Of a stretch of 35,001 bases of DNA, positions 17,552 through 26,166 are shown piece after piece. The notes under the pieces were generated by a model, which saw nothing but the letters and a program-made list of their open reading frames with translations, was not told the DNA's origin and made no database searches. Where the stretch lies: NCBI GenBank assembly GCA_025055795.1, contig JANWVV010000048.1, positions 1 to 35,001 of the forward strand, in the 5' to 3' direction. Source of the stretch: Gemmataceae bacterium. Its GTDB lineage: Bacteria; Planctomycetota; Planctomycetia; Gemmatales; Gemmataceae. Numbering within the stretch: the stretch's first letter is position 1; each line of letters begins with the position of its first letter. Made by a program: the position numbers and the translations under genes.

Positions 17552-18550
17552 TCAAGTCAGGGGCAGCAGAGGACGGCCCAAGCCGTGTTGTCGGGCGAGT
17601 TCGACCAGGCGGGCGGCCAAAGCGATGTCCTCTATGCCTAGCCCCAATGACTTGAACACAGTGATATCATCGGGTGACTGGCGCCCCGGGTAACGGCCCA
17701 CTAGCAATGGTGCTAGCTCAATGATATCTGACCAGTGCAATACCCCCTGATGGAGGGGGTTGACAAAGTCGCCAGCTTCAAGTTTGGCTTGTTCTTTGCT
17801 GTCCACCACAACCAGGCTGGCACGCCGGAAAACCTCGACATCGGCTTCCGCCTTACTGATCATGTTGGAGCCGATAAGATTGACGTGCTGGCCGGGGGAA
17901 AGCCATTCGCCGAGCAGGATCGGTTCGCGCGCCGTCGTCGCGGTGATGATGATGTCCTGTCCGCGGACAGCGGCCTGGGCCGAATCGACCGCGAGCACCT
18001 CGACGCCGGTTTCGGCCCGTAGGCGTTCGGCAAAAGCCTGGCGACGCTCCGGCGTACGGCAAAATACCCGTACTTGCTGGATAGAACGCACTTTGCAGAC
18101 AGCCAGGATCTGCGTACGGGCTTGCTTTCCGGCTCCCAGGCAGCCGACGGTGCGTGCTTCCGGACGGGCCAGCTTACGCGTGGCGACGCCGGTGGCCGCG
18201 CCGGTGCGGAATTGACCCAGCACATCCGCTTCCAGCCAGGCGGTCAACGCCCCGCTTTTGCCATCATAGAGAGTAACATGGAAACGCGTTCCCTGTTTGC
18301 TAGACGTGTAGGCTTTGAAACCGATGACGCCGAGTGTTTTAGCCGCAGCAGGCAGCACATGGAGCATGACGTGATCGGTCTGACACCGCTGCCGGGGTAC
18401 GTTTTCTGCCTCCTCCAGCCCCAGTTTACGAAAGGCCGTAGCCACGGCATCCAGAGCCAGTTCCATGCTGACCAGCCGTTCCACCTCGCCCTCGCTCAGA
18501 TACAGGGGCGTCGCGGACAATGCTGGCGTGGCAGACGACACCGGTTGCAT
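17552..18550 (-). CDS. Ornithine cyclodeaminase / mu-crystallin family protein
   Basis: The 332-residue protein has the standard length of the family. It shows the dinucleotide-binding turn GCLGAGKQART (GAGKQA at 139-144), the conserved FRTGAATGVATRKLAR segment (114-129), the substrate-side KAYTSSKQG, and the late IGSNMISKAEAD. Members include ornithine cyclodeaminase, archaeal alanine dehydrogenase and ketimine reductases, so the substrate cannot be fixed from sequence. Its start lies three bases after the stop of the aminotransferase gene, and the two are surely co-transcribed on the minus strand. That suggests linked amino or imino acid conversion, for example formation and reduction of a keto or imino acid. 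Confidence 0.92.
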   Translation of the reverse strand: MQPVSSATPALSATPLYLSEGEVERLVSMELALDAVATAFRKLGLEEAENVPRQRCQTDHVMLHVLPAAAKTLGVIGFKAYTSSKQGTRFHVTLYDGKSGALTAWLEADVLGQFRTGAATGVATRKLARPEARTVGCLGAGKQARTQILAVCKVRSIQQVRVFCRTPERRQAFAERLRAETGVEVLAVDSAQAAVRGQDIIITATTAREPILLGEWLSPGQHVNLIGSNMISKAEADVEVFRRASLVVVDSKEQAKLEAGDFVNPLHQGVLHWSDIIELAPLLVGRYPGRQSPDDITVFKSLGLGIEDIALAARLVELARQHGLGRPLLPLT

Positions 18551-18553
18551 GGC

Positions 18554-19753
18554 TCAGACTCCGGTCTGGAGCCACTCAGCCAGTCGGGCCAGGCCCGTCT
18601 CAATGACCGAGCGGCTGGTGGCAAACGACATACGCACGTACCCTTCGGCTCCGAAGGCAATTCCGGGCACCAGGTTCACATGAGCTTGCATGAGAAGAGC
18701 CTTGCAGAACGAGACGGAATCCGTCACCGTGTCCTGACCGAACCGCCGACCAAAGTAGGAAGAGACGTCGAAGAAGGCGTAAAACGCGCCTTGGGGCTCG
18801 TGCAAGCGGATACCGGGAATCTGTCGGAGCAGACGGCAGGTCAACTCCCGGCGGGCGGCGAATTCGTCGCGCATCTGGACAACGCAATCCTGCGGTCCCG
18901 TCAGAGCAGCGACCAGGGCCGCTTGCGAAATACTGCTGGGGCAGCTGGTTTCCTGGCTCTGGATGGCGTCCATGGCCTGGACAACCGCTGGTGGGGCAAT
19001 GGCCCATCCCATACGCCAGCCGGTCATGGCGTAGCTTTTGCTCGCGCCGCTGACGGTAATGGTCCGCTCGCGGAGTTCCGGTCGCAAAGTGGCCACGCAG
19101 GTCGGCTGAGCTGAGCCATAGATCAGTTGTTCATAAATTTCGTCGCTGAGGATGGCGGCATCGCTGTGTTCCAAGAGGGTGTCCACCAGTTTTTCCAGTT
19201 CGGCACGTGTGTAGACGGTGCCCGTAGGATTACAGGGTGAATTGAGCATCAGCAGGCGGGTTCGGGGACTCAAGGCGGCCCGCAGTTGCTCGGGCGTTAG
19301 TTTAAATCCGGTTTCGGGACGCGTTTCGACCAGAACGGCTCGGGCCCCTGTCATCTGAACCAGGTCGGAATAGCTGACCCAGTAAGGGGTGGGGATGATG
19401 ACCTCATCGCCCGGTCCGACGGTCGCAGCCAGGGCGTTGTGGATTGAATGTTTGGCTCCGTTCGACACGATCACCTGCCCAGGCTCAATGGCATAGCCGT
19501 GGAACCGCTGATACCAGGTGCAGATGGCGTTTTTGACTTCCGCCGTGCCGCTGGTGGGGGTGTAGTGCGTCTGGCCCTGGCGGGCCGCCGCTGCCGCTGC
19601 CGCACAGATATGCTCAGGCGTGTTGAAGTCCGGCTCACCCAGGCTGAAGTCATACACGTTGATGCCAGCCGCTTTCAATTGACGGGCCAAGGCCCCGGCC
19701 GCTAAAGTGGCCGACGGCTTAATCGCCGCTGCCCACGCAGAGATACGGATCAT
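18554..19753 (-). CDS. PLP-dependent class I aminotransferase (aspartate aminotransferase-like)
   Basis: The 399-residue protein carries the class I fold landmarks: FSLGEPDFNTP, HYTPTSGTAEVK, the tyrosine in PTPYWVSY, SPCNPTG with N175, D204 and Y207 in LSDEIYE, the PLP-binding lysine K239 in SGASKSYAMTGWRMGW, and a C-terminal arginine in YVRMSFA for the alpha-carboxylate. It resembles the AspB/AAT-Ib subgroup of thermophiles and Gram-positives, which transaminate aspartate and often aromatic or prephenate-like substrates. It is the first gene of a two-gene operon with the ornithine-cyclodeaminase-like gene. Upstream, a glycosyltransferase gene is read away from it. Confidence 0.94.
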   Translation of the reverse strand: MIRISAWAAAIKPSATLAAGALARQLKAAGINVYDFSLGEPDFNTPEHICAAAAAAARQGQTHYTPTSGTAEVKNAICTWYQRFHGYAIEPGQVIVSNGAKHSIHNALAATVGPGDEVIIPTPYWVSYSDLVQMTGARAVLVETRPETGFKLTPEQLRAALSPRTRLLMLNSPCNPTGTVYTRAELEKLVDTLLEHSDAAILSDEIYEQLIYGSAQPTCVATLRPELRERTITVSGASKSYAMTGWRMGWAIAPPAVVQAMDAIQSQETSCPSSISQAALVAALTGPQDCVVQMRDEFAARRELTCRLLRQIPGIRLHEPQGAFYAFFDVSSYFGRRFGQDTVTDSVSFCKALLMQAHVNLVPGIAFGAEGYVRMSFATSRSVIETGLARLAEWLQTGV

Positions 19754-19861
19754 GGTCGGATGTTCCCGAGGTCGTTGGGGATGATATCATCACCTTCCAT
19801 CGTACCGAAAACAGGGGCAAGGGACATCAGCAATCCGCTTTCTTCCATCGATTCTCAACTG

Positions 19862-21277
19862 ATGATAGCCGATGACCTCATTGCTTGCGCCGCCTCCTCG
19901 TTACATGTGCCGGACCTTGGCCAACAAGTCAAAGCTTGCCTGTCACCCACCGCAACCGACGCCGGCATCCCGGGGTTGCAGCAAGTGATTTTGTGTGTGC
20001 ATCGGTATCCACCTGCCTGGGGCGGTGCAGAGGCCTATGCAGCTCGCCTGGCCGCGTATCTTCAGCAGCATTCCACCCGGGTGCGAGTGTGGACCACTGC
20101 AGCCATACAACTGGAAGATCTATGGTATCCCCCCGCAGGGATACCGCAGTATGTCCAGGAGAGCCGATCCGAAGCCGTCGTCGAACGGTTCGCTCCGGTA
20201 CGCGGTTTTCCGGGACGCCGCTGGTTGCTCAAGGCGTTATCTTTTGGGCCACATCCTCTTTGGCGATGTCTGACCGTACCATGCAATCCTTTGTGTCCGT
20301 CCCTGTGGCGGTATGCGGGGGGATATGCCGGCCCGGTGGATGCCGTGCACGCCTTGGCGTTTCCCTATGCCTTGCTCGCCGCGAGTGCCTGGCGGCTGGC
20401 CCGCCGCCGGGGCGTCCCCTTGTTTCTCACCCCGTTTATCCACTTCGGAGACCGTACGGACCCGCACGATACCGTTCGCCGGGCTTACACCGCCTGGCAT
20501 CTCCGCTGGTTACTCCGACAAGCCGACGGCATCTTCGTGCAAACGGCTGCTGAACGCGACGTGGTCCTTTCCTGCGGTGTGTTGCCACAGCGGGTCCACC
20601 TGCAGGGCATGGGCGTTGATCCCCGCGAATGCACAGGGGGGGATCGACAACGCACGCGCCGCCAATGGAACGTGGACGATCGGGTGACTGTTATCGGACA
20701 CCTGGCCAACCTGAGCTGGGAAAAAGGGAGCATCGATCTGGTCGAAGCCGTGGACCGTCTGTACGCCCAGGGTTGGCCATGCCGCCTGGTCCTGGCCGGG
20801 CCGGCCATGCCTAACTTCCGCCGCTACTGGAGAACCCGCCAAGGACATCCGGCAATCACTTGGTTGGGACCACTGACGCCCGAACAGAAACGCGACTTTT
20901 ACGCAGCCCTCGACGTGTTTGCCCTGCCTTCCCGAACCGACTCGTTTGGCCTAGTGCTGTTGGAAGCGTGGGCCAACGGCCTGCCCAACGTTGCTTACCA
21001 GGCGGGAGGACCGGGCGAACTCATCCGCCATGAGCAGGATGGTCTGCTGGTCCGCTGCGGGGCGGTCGACAAGCTAGCAGTCCAATTCATTCGCTTGATC
21101 CGTAACCCTAACTGGCGTCAGACCTTGGGTAGCAACGGCCAGAAACGAACCGTTACCGAATTCCGTTGGCAGGAGAAATTGGAACTAGTCCGGCAAACCA
21201 TGCAGGAAACCATCCAGCGGCTTCGCCACGGCGCCTACAGTATTCCAACTGCTGCCACCGGTACAAATCTAGTTTGA
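19862..21277 (+). CDS. Glycosyltransferase family 4 (GT-B fold)
   Basis: From ATG 19862 the protein has 471 residues. The N-terminal Rossmann half starts at QQVILCVHRYPPAWGGAEAYAARLA, with the donor or acceptor-loop glycines GGAE. The C-terminal half shows GHLANLSWEKG, RLVLAGPA, WLGPL, and the GT4 EX7E-type region ALPSRTDSFGLVLLEAWANGLP. It should transfer a sugar from a nucleotide sugar to a lipid, polysaccharide or protein acceptor in the cytoplasm. The start is uncertain: ATGs at 19760 and 19781 are also in frame, but 19760 leaves only six bases to the divergent aminotransferase gene and no space for a promoter. The real start could even be later, since the fold begins near 20000. No other sugar genes adjoin it. 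Confidence 0.85.
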   Translation: MIADDLIACAASSLHVPDLGQQVKACLSPTATDAGIPGLQQVILCVHRYPPAWGGAEAYAARLAAYLQQHSTRVRVWTTAAIQLEDLWYPPAGIPQYVQESRSEAVVERFAPVRGFPGRRWLLKALSFGPHPLWRCLTVPCNPLCPSLWRYAGGYAGPVDAVHALAFPYALLAASAWRLARRRGVPLFLTPFIHFGDRTDPHDTVRRAYTAWHLRWLLRQADGIFVQTAAERDVVLSCGVLPQRVHLQGMGVDPRECTGGDRQRTRRQWNVDDRVTVIGHLANLSWEKGSIDLVEAVDRLYAQGWPCRLVLAGPAMPNFRRYWRTRQGHPAITWLGPLTPEQKRDFYAALDVFALPSRTDSFGLVLLEAWANGLPNVAYQAGGPGELIRHEQDGLLVRCGAVDKLAVQFIRLIRNPNWRQTLGSNGQKRTVTEFRWQEKLELVRQTMQETIQRLRHGAYSIPTAATGTNLV

Positions 21278-21491
21278 TTCCAAGGGTAAAGGATGCAATT
21301 CCGCTAGGATGATCCAATCCACCCTTCCTTGGTCGGCTAAAAGAGAGATAGCAGGATAACCAAAGTAGCAAGCCGTTTGTCTATGATTATTAAGGCGGAT
21401 GATACTGTTGGAACGCCTTTAGCTTGTGATGCTCCTGTAAAGTACGACAAAGGTGCATATATGGCGGCGATTAGTGTATGGTTTTTGAGAT

Positions 21492-21716
21492 TCAGGCTGG
21501 GGTAGGTAAGTTGTCGCGGAATGCTTGCAGAACTTCGTACAAGTCGCTAGTGATGACGACCTCGTCGTCGAGGAAGTCCCGAAGCCAGACGTAGTTCATG
21601 CGCTGCGCGGCGGCGAACAAAGGGAGCAGGTCACCCAGACGTACCCGTACGTCGGGTTCAGGGGCGGGAACCTGTTCTTCGGCAGGGGGATTGTACAATT
21701 TCAGGCGCGCAGCCAT
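21492..21716 (-). CDS. Small acidic hypothetical protein
   Basis: The 74-residue protein is rich in Pro, Glu, Asp and Leu (LYNPPAEEQVPAPEPDV then a helical part with LGDLLPLFAAAQRMNYVWLRDFLDDE). I cannot assign a function. Coding is supported by GGAGGAA (21731-21725) eight bases before the ATG, a protein-like composition and a stop in an otherwise gene-poor stretch. It has no signal peptide or membrane helix. It stands alone, read away from gpsA, with a 257-base divergent spacer. The 214 bases downstream (21278-21491) contain nothing recognisable. Confidence 0.65.
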   Translation of the reverse strand: MAARLKLYNPPAEEQVPAPEPDVRVRLGDLLPLFAAAQRMNYVWLRDFLDDEVVITSDLYEVLQAFRDNLPTPA

Positions 21717-21795
21717 CGGTTTGGTTCCTCCGTGGTGTCAACAATGCCGCCGCCGGACTGAACTCGTTCACACGTTGGTGGCAGGTGGCCACGGC

Positions 21796-21823
21796 GGCGT
21801 AGCGATCCCTAGTCGCTAGCGCC
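21796..21823. repeat. Hairpin in the divergent spacer before gpsA
   Basis: GGCGTAGCGA (21796-21805) pairs with TCGCTA-G-CGCC (21813-21823, one bulged G) around a seven-base loop. It lies between the starts of the small hypothetical gene (minus) and gpsA (plus), where promoters or operators are expected, and it has no T tract. Confidence 0.4.
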
Positions 21824-21973
21824 ATCGGTCCGAAATGCTCAAAGAATTAACGCCAACTGTTGATTTTCCCGCTATGACGGTCCCCAACGGCGGTAAAATG
21901 TAGCGGGTTGGCCAGCTATGCGCCTCTGAAGGGTTGTGGGAATGGAGCGGGACACACGCGTGAGGATGGCTGT

Positions 21974-22972
21974 ATGCCGCTGACGTTTGCTGTGTTAGGA
22001 AACGGGGCTTGGGGGACGGCCATAGCGGTGCATCTAGCCCATCAGCCGCACTACCAGGTCCGGCTATGGGGGGCATTGCCTGAAACCATCGTGGAGATGC
22101 AACGGCTCCGGGAAAATGTGCCGCTGTTGCCGGGCGTACCCATTCCGGAAAGTGTTTTGTTGACTGCCGACCCTGCCGAAGCGGTACAAGGCGCCGATTG
22201 TTGGATCTCGGCGATCCCTACCGCTTTTTTACGTTCATCCTTGCAACGCTTTGTGGGGTTACCTTGCACGGTACCGGTGGTCAGCCTGACCAAGGGGTTG
22301 GAAAATGGCACGTTTTATCGGCCCAGCGAAATTATTCGGGAGGTTCTAGGTGCGTGCCGGCTCGTCGTGCTAAGTGGACCGAGCCATGCGGAAGAGGTCG
22401 GACGTGGCCTGCCCGCTGCGGTAGTGGCCGCCTCGGAGGATCCGGAACTGGCTGTGTGGGTGCAGAAACATGTCGGCACGGATCGCTTCCGCATCTACAC
22501 CAACAGTGATGTCATCGGAGTCGAACTGTGCGGGGCGTTGAAAAACGTTATCGCTATAGCCGCGGGATTATGTGACGGCCTGCAATTCGGCGATAACGCC
22601 AAAGCCGCGCTGGTAACTCGTGGTCTAGCCGAGATGACCCGTTTTGGCGTGGCTCATGGGGCAGATAGTCAGACATTCAGTGGCCTGGCGGGTCTGGGAG
22701 ACTTGATCGTTACCTGCTATAGCGAGCACAGCCGGAATCGGCGGGTGGGCTACCGCTTGGGTCGGGGCGAACCGCGGCAAGCGGTTTTGGGGGGCGGCCT
22801 GCAGGTGGCCGAAGGCGTCTGGACCAGTCGTAGCGTCTATGAACGGATCCAGCGTATCGGCATTCAGGCCCCCATTATGACGGAGGTTTATCGCATCGTG
22901 CATGAGGGACTGGCCCCTATGGAAGCCGTCCAGGAACTGCTCCGCCGGCCCCCCGGCCATGAACGCTGGTAA
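21974..22972 (+). CDS. gpsA: Glycerol-3-phosphate dehydrogenase [NAD(P)+]
   Basis: The 332-residue protein matches GpsA length and signatures: the dinucleotide-binding GNGAWGTA (9-16), SLTKGLE with K107, SGPSHAEEV (134-142), and the catalytic region [15 protein letters not shown] with K190, followed by FGDNAKAAL and GLAGLGDL. It makes sn-glycerol 3-phosphate from dihydroxyacetone phosphate for phospholipid synthesis. ATG 21974 has GAGGA seven bases upstream; the frame extends to 21908 but without family similarity. Downstream hairpins (22978-23009) separate it from the DUF1802 gene. Confidence 0.97.
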   Translation: MPLTFAVLGNGAWGTAIAVHLAHQPHYQVRLWGALPETIVEMQRLRENVPLLPGVPIPESVLLTADPAEAVQGADCWISAIPTAFLRSSLQRFVGLPCTVPVVSLTKGLENGTFYRPSEIIREVLGACRLVVLSGPSHAEEVGRGLPAAVVAASEDPELAVWVQKHVGTDRFRIYTNSDVIGVELCGALKNVIAIAAGLCDGLQFGDNAKAALVTRGLAEMTRFGVAHGADSQTFSGLAGLGDLIVTCYSEHSRNRRVGYRLGRGEPRQAVLGGGLQVAEGVWTSRSVYERIQRIGIQAPIMTEVYRIVHEGLAPMEAVQELLRRPPGHERW

Positions 22973-22977
22973 TCCGT

Positions 22978-23009
22978 GCACCGGTGCGACGTGCTGACGG
23001 AACAGCACG
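22978..23009 (+). repeat. Palindrome and hairpin after gpsA
   Basis: The perfect palindrome GCACCGGTGC (22978-22987) is followed by CGTGCTG (22990-22996) and CAGCACG (23003-23009), a seven-base stem with a six-base loop. A short CCCG...CGGG pair follows near 23011-23025. Without a T tract this could be a Rho-type or structural end of the gpsA transcript. Confidence 0.4.
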
Positions 23010-23088
23010 ACCCGACTGCTTGCGGGCAACAACAGTTTGACACAAGGACTCACTGGAAAATGCCCGACACCAACGACGGAACAATCCC

Positions 23089-23583
23089 ATGGAAGCACTG
23101 CAGGTTGCCTACAAGGAATGGGCGGTTGTCTGCCTGGCATTAGCGCAAGGGCGGCAGCGTGTATTGCTCCGCAAGGGAGGGATTGCTGAAGCCGGTGGCC
23201 AGTTCCGACCGGACTACGACGCCTTTGTGCTCTACCCCACCTACTTTCACGAACAACAAAGTGGCATCATCCCGGAATGGCGAGACCGCCTGGCTGTCGT
23301 CGAAGCAACTCGTGCGCCGGCAGGTATCGTTCGCTTTACCCATTGGGTACGCGTCCAGCGAGTGGACTATCTGCAGGATCTGGATAGCGCGTTAGCCCTT
23401 CGGGACCAGCATGTCTGGACGGACGAGATTGTGCGTCAACGTTTCTATTATCGTCAGCCCGGATTGTATGTCCTGCATGTGGAAACCTATCCCTTACCAC
23501 GTGGCGTGGAGCAGCCGGAACGACCGGAGTACGCTGGTTGCAAAAGCTGGGTGCCTCTGGCCCAGCCCGTACCGCTGGTCTGA
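23089..23583 (+). CDS. DUF1802 family protein
   Basis: The 164-residue protein shows the pattern of DUF1802: ALQVAYKEWAVVCLALAQGRQRVLLRKGGI at the N-terminus, then FVLYPTYFHEQ, and a late W-T-D-E segment. The family is found in cyanobacteria and planctomycetes, is of normal length here, and has no known function. No signal peptide or membrane segment is present, so it should be cytoplasmic. It lies between gpsA and an SDR gene on the same strand, 89 bases before the latter, so co-transcription is possible. The ATG 23089 lacks a strong ribosome site. Confidence 0.85.
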   Translation: MEALQVAYKEWAVVCLALAQGRQRVLLRKGGIAEAGGQFRPDYDAFVLYPTYFHEQQSGIIPEWRDRLAVVEATRAPAGIVRFTHWVRVQRVDYLQDLDSALALRDQHVWTDEIVRQRFYYRQPGLYVLHVETYPLPRGVEQPERPEYAGCKSWVPLAQPVPLV

Positions 23584-23672
23584 ATGGAATGAGATCGATT
23601 CCCCAAAGAGGCAGCAGGCGTGGGGAAAGTGCCAGCCCCTCAGGATCCTGAATCAGGGAGAAATTACCCGTA

Positions 23673-24449
23673 ATGAGTGCACAGGCAGGTATCGCACAGC
23701 AAAGGGTGGCCGTGGTGACCGGTAGTGGTCGTCGGCGCGTGGGCTTTTTCGTGGCGGCAAAGCTAGCGGCCGAGGGGTACGCTCTGATGCTTCATTACCG
23801 TACCGCAGGCGAGCAGGCCCAGCACAACGCCCAGGAACTTGTCCATCAGTATGCCGTACCAGTCTGGACGACAGCAGCTGACCTGACCCAGGAAAGGGAT
23901 GTCCGCCACTTGTTGCAGCAGACTCTGGATTCGGGGGGACGCGTGGACGTCGTGGTCCACTGTGCTGCTATCTGGAAGCGTCAGCCGTTAGAGGCAACAA
24001 CAGCGGCCGATGTCCGCGAGCACTTCGAGGTCAACCTGCTCAGCACATTCCTGATCTGCCAGCACTTTGGTTTACACATGGTCCGGCAAGCCGAGGGGGG
24101 ATGCCTGATCACCGTCGGCGATTGGGCGACGGTCCGTCCTTATCCCGATTACGCCGCTTACTTTGCCAGCAAGGCTGCCATACCCGGCCTGACCCGTACC
24201 TTTGCGGTTGAGCTTGGTCGGCGTAATCCCCGGGTCCGTGTTAATGCTATTTTGCCAGGACCAGTCATGCTGCCAGCCGACCTGTCTGCTGAAGAACGGC
24301 AACAAGTCATCCAAGCGACGTTATTGCAACGGGAAGGCCAGCCCGAGCACGTGGCCCGCGCCGTTTGGCATTTCGTCGAAAACGACTATCTGACGGGCGT
24401 TTGTCTGCCGGTCGACGGTGGTCGAACGATTTACGCTGCCGGCTTGTAA
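23673..24449 (+). CDS. SDR oxidoreductase, pteridine-reductase-like (FolM/PTR1 type)
   Basis: The 258-residue Rossmann protein has TGSGRRRVG (16-24) for NADPH, HYR (41-43), and the catalytic set D150, Y163 and K167. An Asp replaces the usual SDR serine, and the D-to-Y distance of 13 and D-to-K distance of 17 equal those of pteridine reductase PTR1 (D181, Y194, K198). With the R-rich cofactor loop this suggests reduction of a pterin or folate (dihydromonapterin reductase type) rather than a fatty acid or sugar alcohol. I infer this from spacing only. Ribosome site GGGAGAA precedes ATG 23673 by about ten bases. It ends nine bases from the convergent selA stop. Confidence 0.85.
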   Translation: MSAQAGIAQQRVAVVTGSGRRRVGFFVAAKLAAEGYALMLHYRTAGEQAQHNAQELVHQYAVPVWTTAADLTQERDVRHLLQQTLDSGGRVDVVVHCAAIWKRQPLEATTAADVREHFEVNLLSTFLICQHFGLHMVRQAEGGCLITVGDWATVRPYPDYAAYFASKAAIPGLTRTFAVELGRRNPRVRVNAILPGPVMLPADLSAEERQQVIQATLLQREGQPEHVARAVWHFVENDYLTGVCLPVDGGRTIYAAGL

Positions 24450-24458
24450 ACAAAATCT

Positions 24459-25922
24459 TTATGAAGAAGGTTGATCGGATGACAGTTCGGGGGACTGGGG
24501 CGACGCGCTGGCCACCGAAGCCGCCAATTCGGCGGCTACTTCACCCAGACGCTGAATCAGTGCCTCTTCCTGATGAGGCAGGACGGTACGCAGGTCGAGC
24601 CATAGGCCTCCCTGGGCCCGACGCACGACGACAGGAGGATGGCCCGTGCGCAGCCGGTGGGCCCATTGCTCCTCCGTGCCGAGGTGAGGCCGCAGGCAGA
24701 TAACAAACGTCGGGAGGGCCACTTCGGGGAGCGAACCGCCGCCGGCGTAAGCCGTCTGAGCCTGAACGGCAATATGGGCGGGCAGAGCTTGTTGTCGCAG
24801 CCGTTCCGCTACCTTCTGGCAACGCTGCTGCAATTGTTCCAGGGGCCAAGTGAGCAGGCGGAGCACCGGCACCTCCGTGATGGCCTGGTCGGGGTGCTGA
24901 TAATGGTGCAAAGTGGCTGCCAGGGCCGCCAATGTCATCTTGTCAGGTCGGACGGCGCGGAAAAACGGATCGCGCTCCAGTCGCTGGATCCACTCCTTTT
25001 TGCCAAAGATCAAGCCGGCTTGAGGTCCGCCGAACAGTTTGTCACCGCTGCACACAACCAGATCGGCCCCTGCACGCAGGCTGGCAGCCAGCAGCGGCTC
25101 CCCCGCCAGCCCCCAGGCAGACAAATCCACAGCCAGGCCACTGCCGATGTCGTCGATAACGGGTAGTTTGTAGCGCCGGCCCAGGCTAACTAGTTCTTCC
25201 AGAGTTACCGCTCGGGTGAAGCCTCGGATGCGGTAATTGCTGGTGTGGATCCGCATTAAGGCCGCTGTGTGTGGTCCGATGGCACGCTCATAATCGCTTA
25301 AGCGCGTAATGTTGGTGGTCCCGACTTCCCGCAAAACAGCCCCACTGACAGCCAGAATCTCAGGAATGCGGAAGCTACCGCCGATTTCGATGAGCTGCCC
25401 CCGCGACACGACAACTTCCCGGCCGCTGGCCACTGTGCGCAGCACCAGAATGGTCGCCGCTGCGCAGTTGTTGACAACGGTGGCGGCCTCTGCGCCGCTC
25501 AGCCGGCACAACAACGGCCGCACGAGTTCCTGCCGATGGGAGCGTACGCCCTGCTCTAGATCGATTTCCAAATTGACGTAATGGCGAGCCGCCTCGTAGG
25601 CGGCGCGTGCCGCCGACTCGGACAACGGGGCCCGTCCCAGGTTAGTATGGAGGACAATTCCGGTGGCATTGATGACAGGACGCACCGCCGGCTCCTGGGC
25701 ACGCTGGACCGCCAGCAACGCTTGCTGCGCCAGCCAGGCAGGCTCCAGCATTTCTGCGGACACCGGCTCACCGGACTGCAACCGGCGCCGCAGCCCGGCT
25801 AGGAGCTGTCGTACCGCATCGGTCAGTCTCGGACCCTGCTGCTGCCGGACATCCTGCAGCAGCGGCTCTTCCAGAACACGGGCCACCGCGGGCAGCCGCC
25901 GCAGGGGATTGCTTGCCGTCAT
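24459..25922 (-). CDS. selA: L-seryl-tRNA(Sec) selenium transferase
   Basis: The 487-residue protein matches SelA over its length: RPVINATGIVLHTNLGRAPLS, NNCAAATILVL, RGQLIEIGGSFRIPEI, REVGTTNITRLSDYE, HTSNYRIRGF, and the PLP lysine in CSGDKLFGGPQAG at K295, the same position as in the E. coli enzyme. It converts seryl-tRNA(Sec) to selenocysteinyl-tRNA(Sec) with selenophosphate. This implies a selenocysteine system in the genome, although no selB, selD or tRNA-Sec is visible in this window. It is convergent with the SDR gene and divergent from oxyR across a 244-base spacer. Confidence 0.97.
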   Translation of the reverse strand: MTASNPLRRLPAVARVLEEPLLQDVRQQQGPRLTDAVRQLLAGLRRRLQSGEPVSAEMLEPAWLAQQALLAVQRAQEPAVRPVINATGIVLHTNLGRAPLSESAARAAYEAARHYVNLEIDLEQGVRSHRQELVRPLLCRLSGAEAATVVNNCAAATILVLRTVASGREVVVSRGQLIEIGGSFRIPEILAVSGAVLREVGTTNITRLSDYERAIGPHTAALMRIHTSNYRIRGFTRAVTLEELVSLGRRYKLPVIDDIGSGLAVDLSAWGLAGEPLLAASLRAGADLVVCSGDKLFGGPQAGLIFGKKEWIQRLERDPFFRAVRPDKMTLAALAATLHHYQHPDQAITEVPVLRLLTWPLEQLQQRCQKVAERLRQQALPAHIAVQAQTAYAGGGSLPEVALPTFVICLRPHLGTEEQWAHRLRTGHPPVVVRRAQGGLWLDLRTVLPHQEEALIQRLGEVAAELAASVASASPQSPELSSDQPSS

Positions 25923-26098
25923 CGCTTGGTTTACGCTACCACTTCTGAACCGTGGATGCCGAACCGGCCCGCTGCCGCTGCGTCAGAGCCGACCTGCCGC
26001 GAACGCAGACGCAACGGCCGGTTTTAGCCTAGTGATGCTGTCCAGTCTAGCTTCCTGCTTGTTAGTGGAAACAGGGCCATGACCACAGCCTGGGAAAA

Positions 26099-26117
26099 TA
26101 TAATGGTTATCGTTATC
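26099..26117 (+). promoter_or_regulatory. Fur-like box over a TATAAT element before oxyR
   Basis: TATAATGGTTATCGTTATC (26099-26117) matches 15 of 19 positions of the Fur consensus GATAATGATAATCATTATC. Its first six bases are a perfect -10 element for oxyR, 50 bases upstream of the ribosome site. No good -35 is visible. The match to a PerR box is poorer. A repressor bound here would block oxyR transcription. Confidence 0.5.
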
Positions 26118-26166
26118 CAAACAGAAGCTTTCATCGGCACTAGCCATGGGTGGATGAGGAGAACGC

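Noticed and set aside
24459..25922. Selenoprotein with in-frame TGA near selA
   Set aside because: I found no neighbouring gene interrupted by TGA in a recognisable redox motif; the thioredoxin-like lipoprotein has ordinary cysteines.
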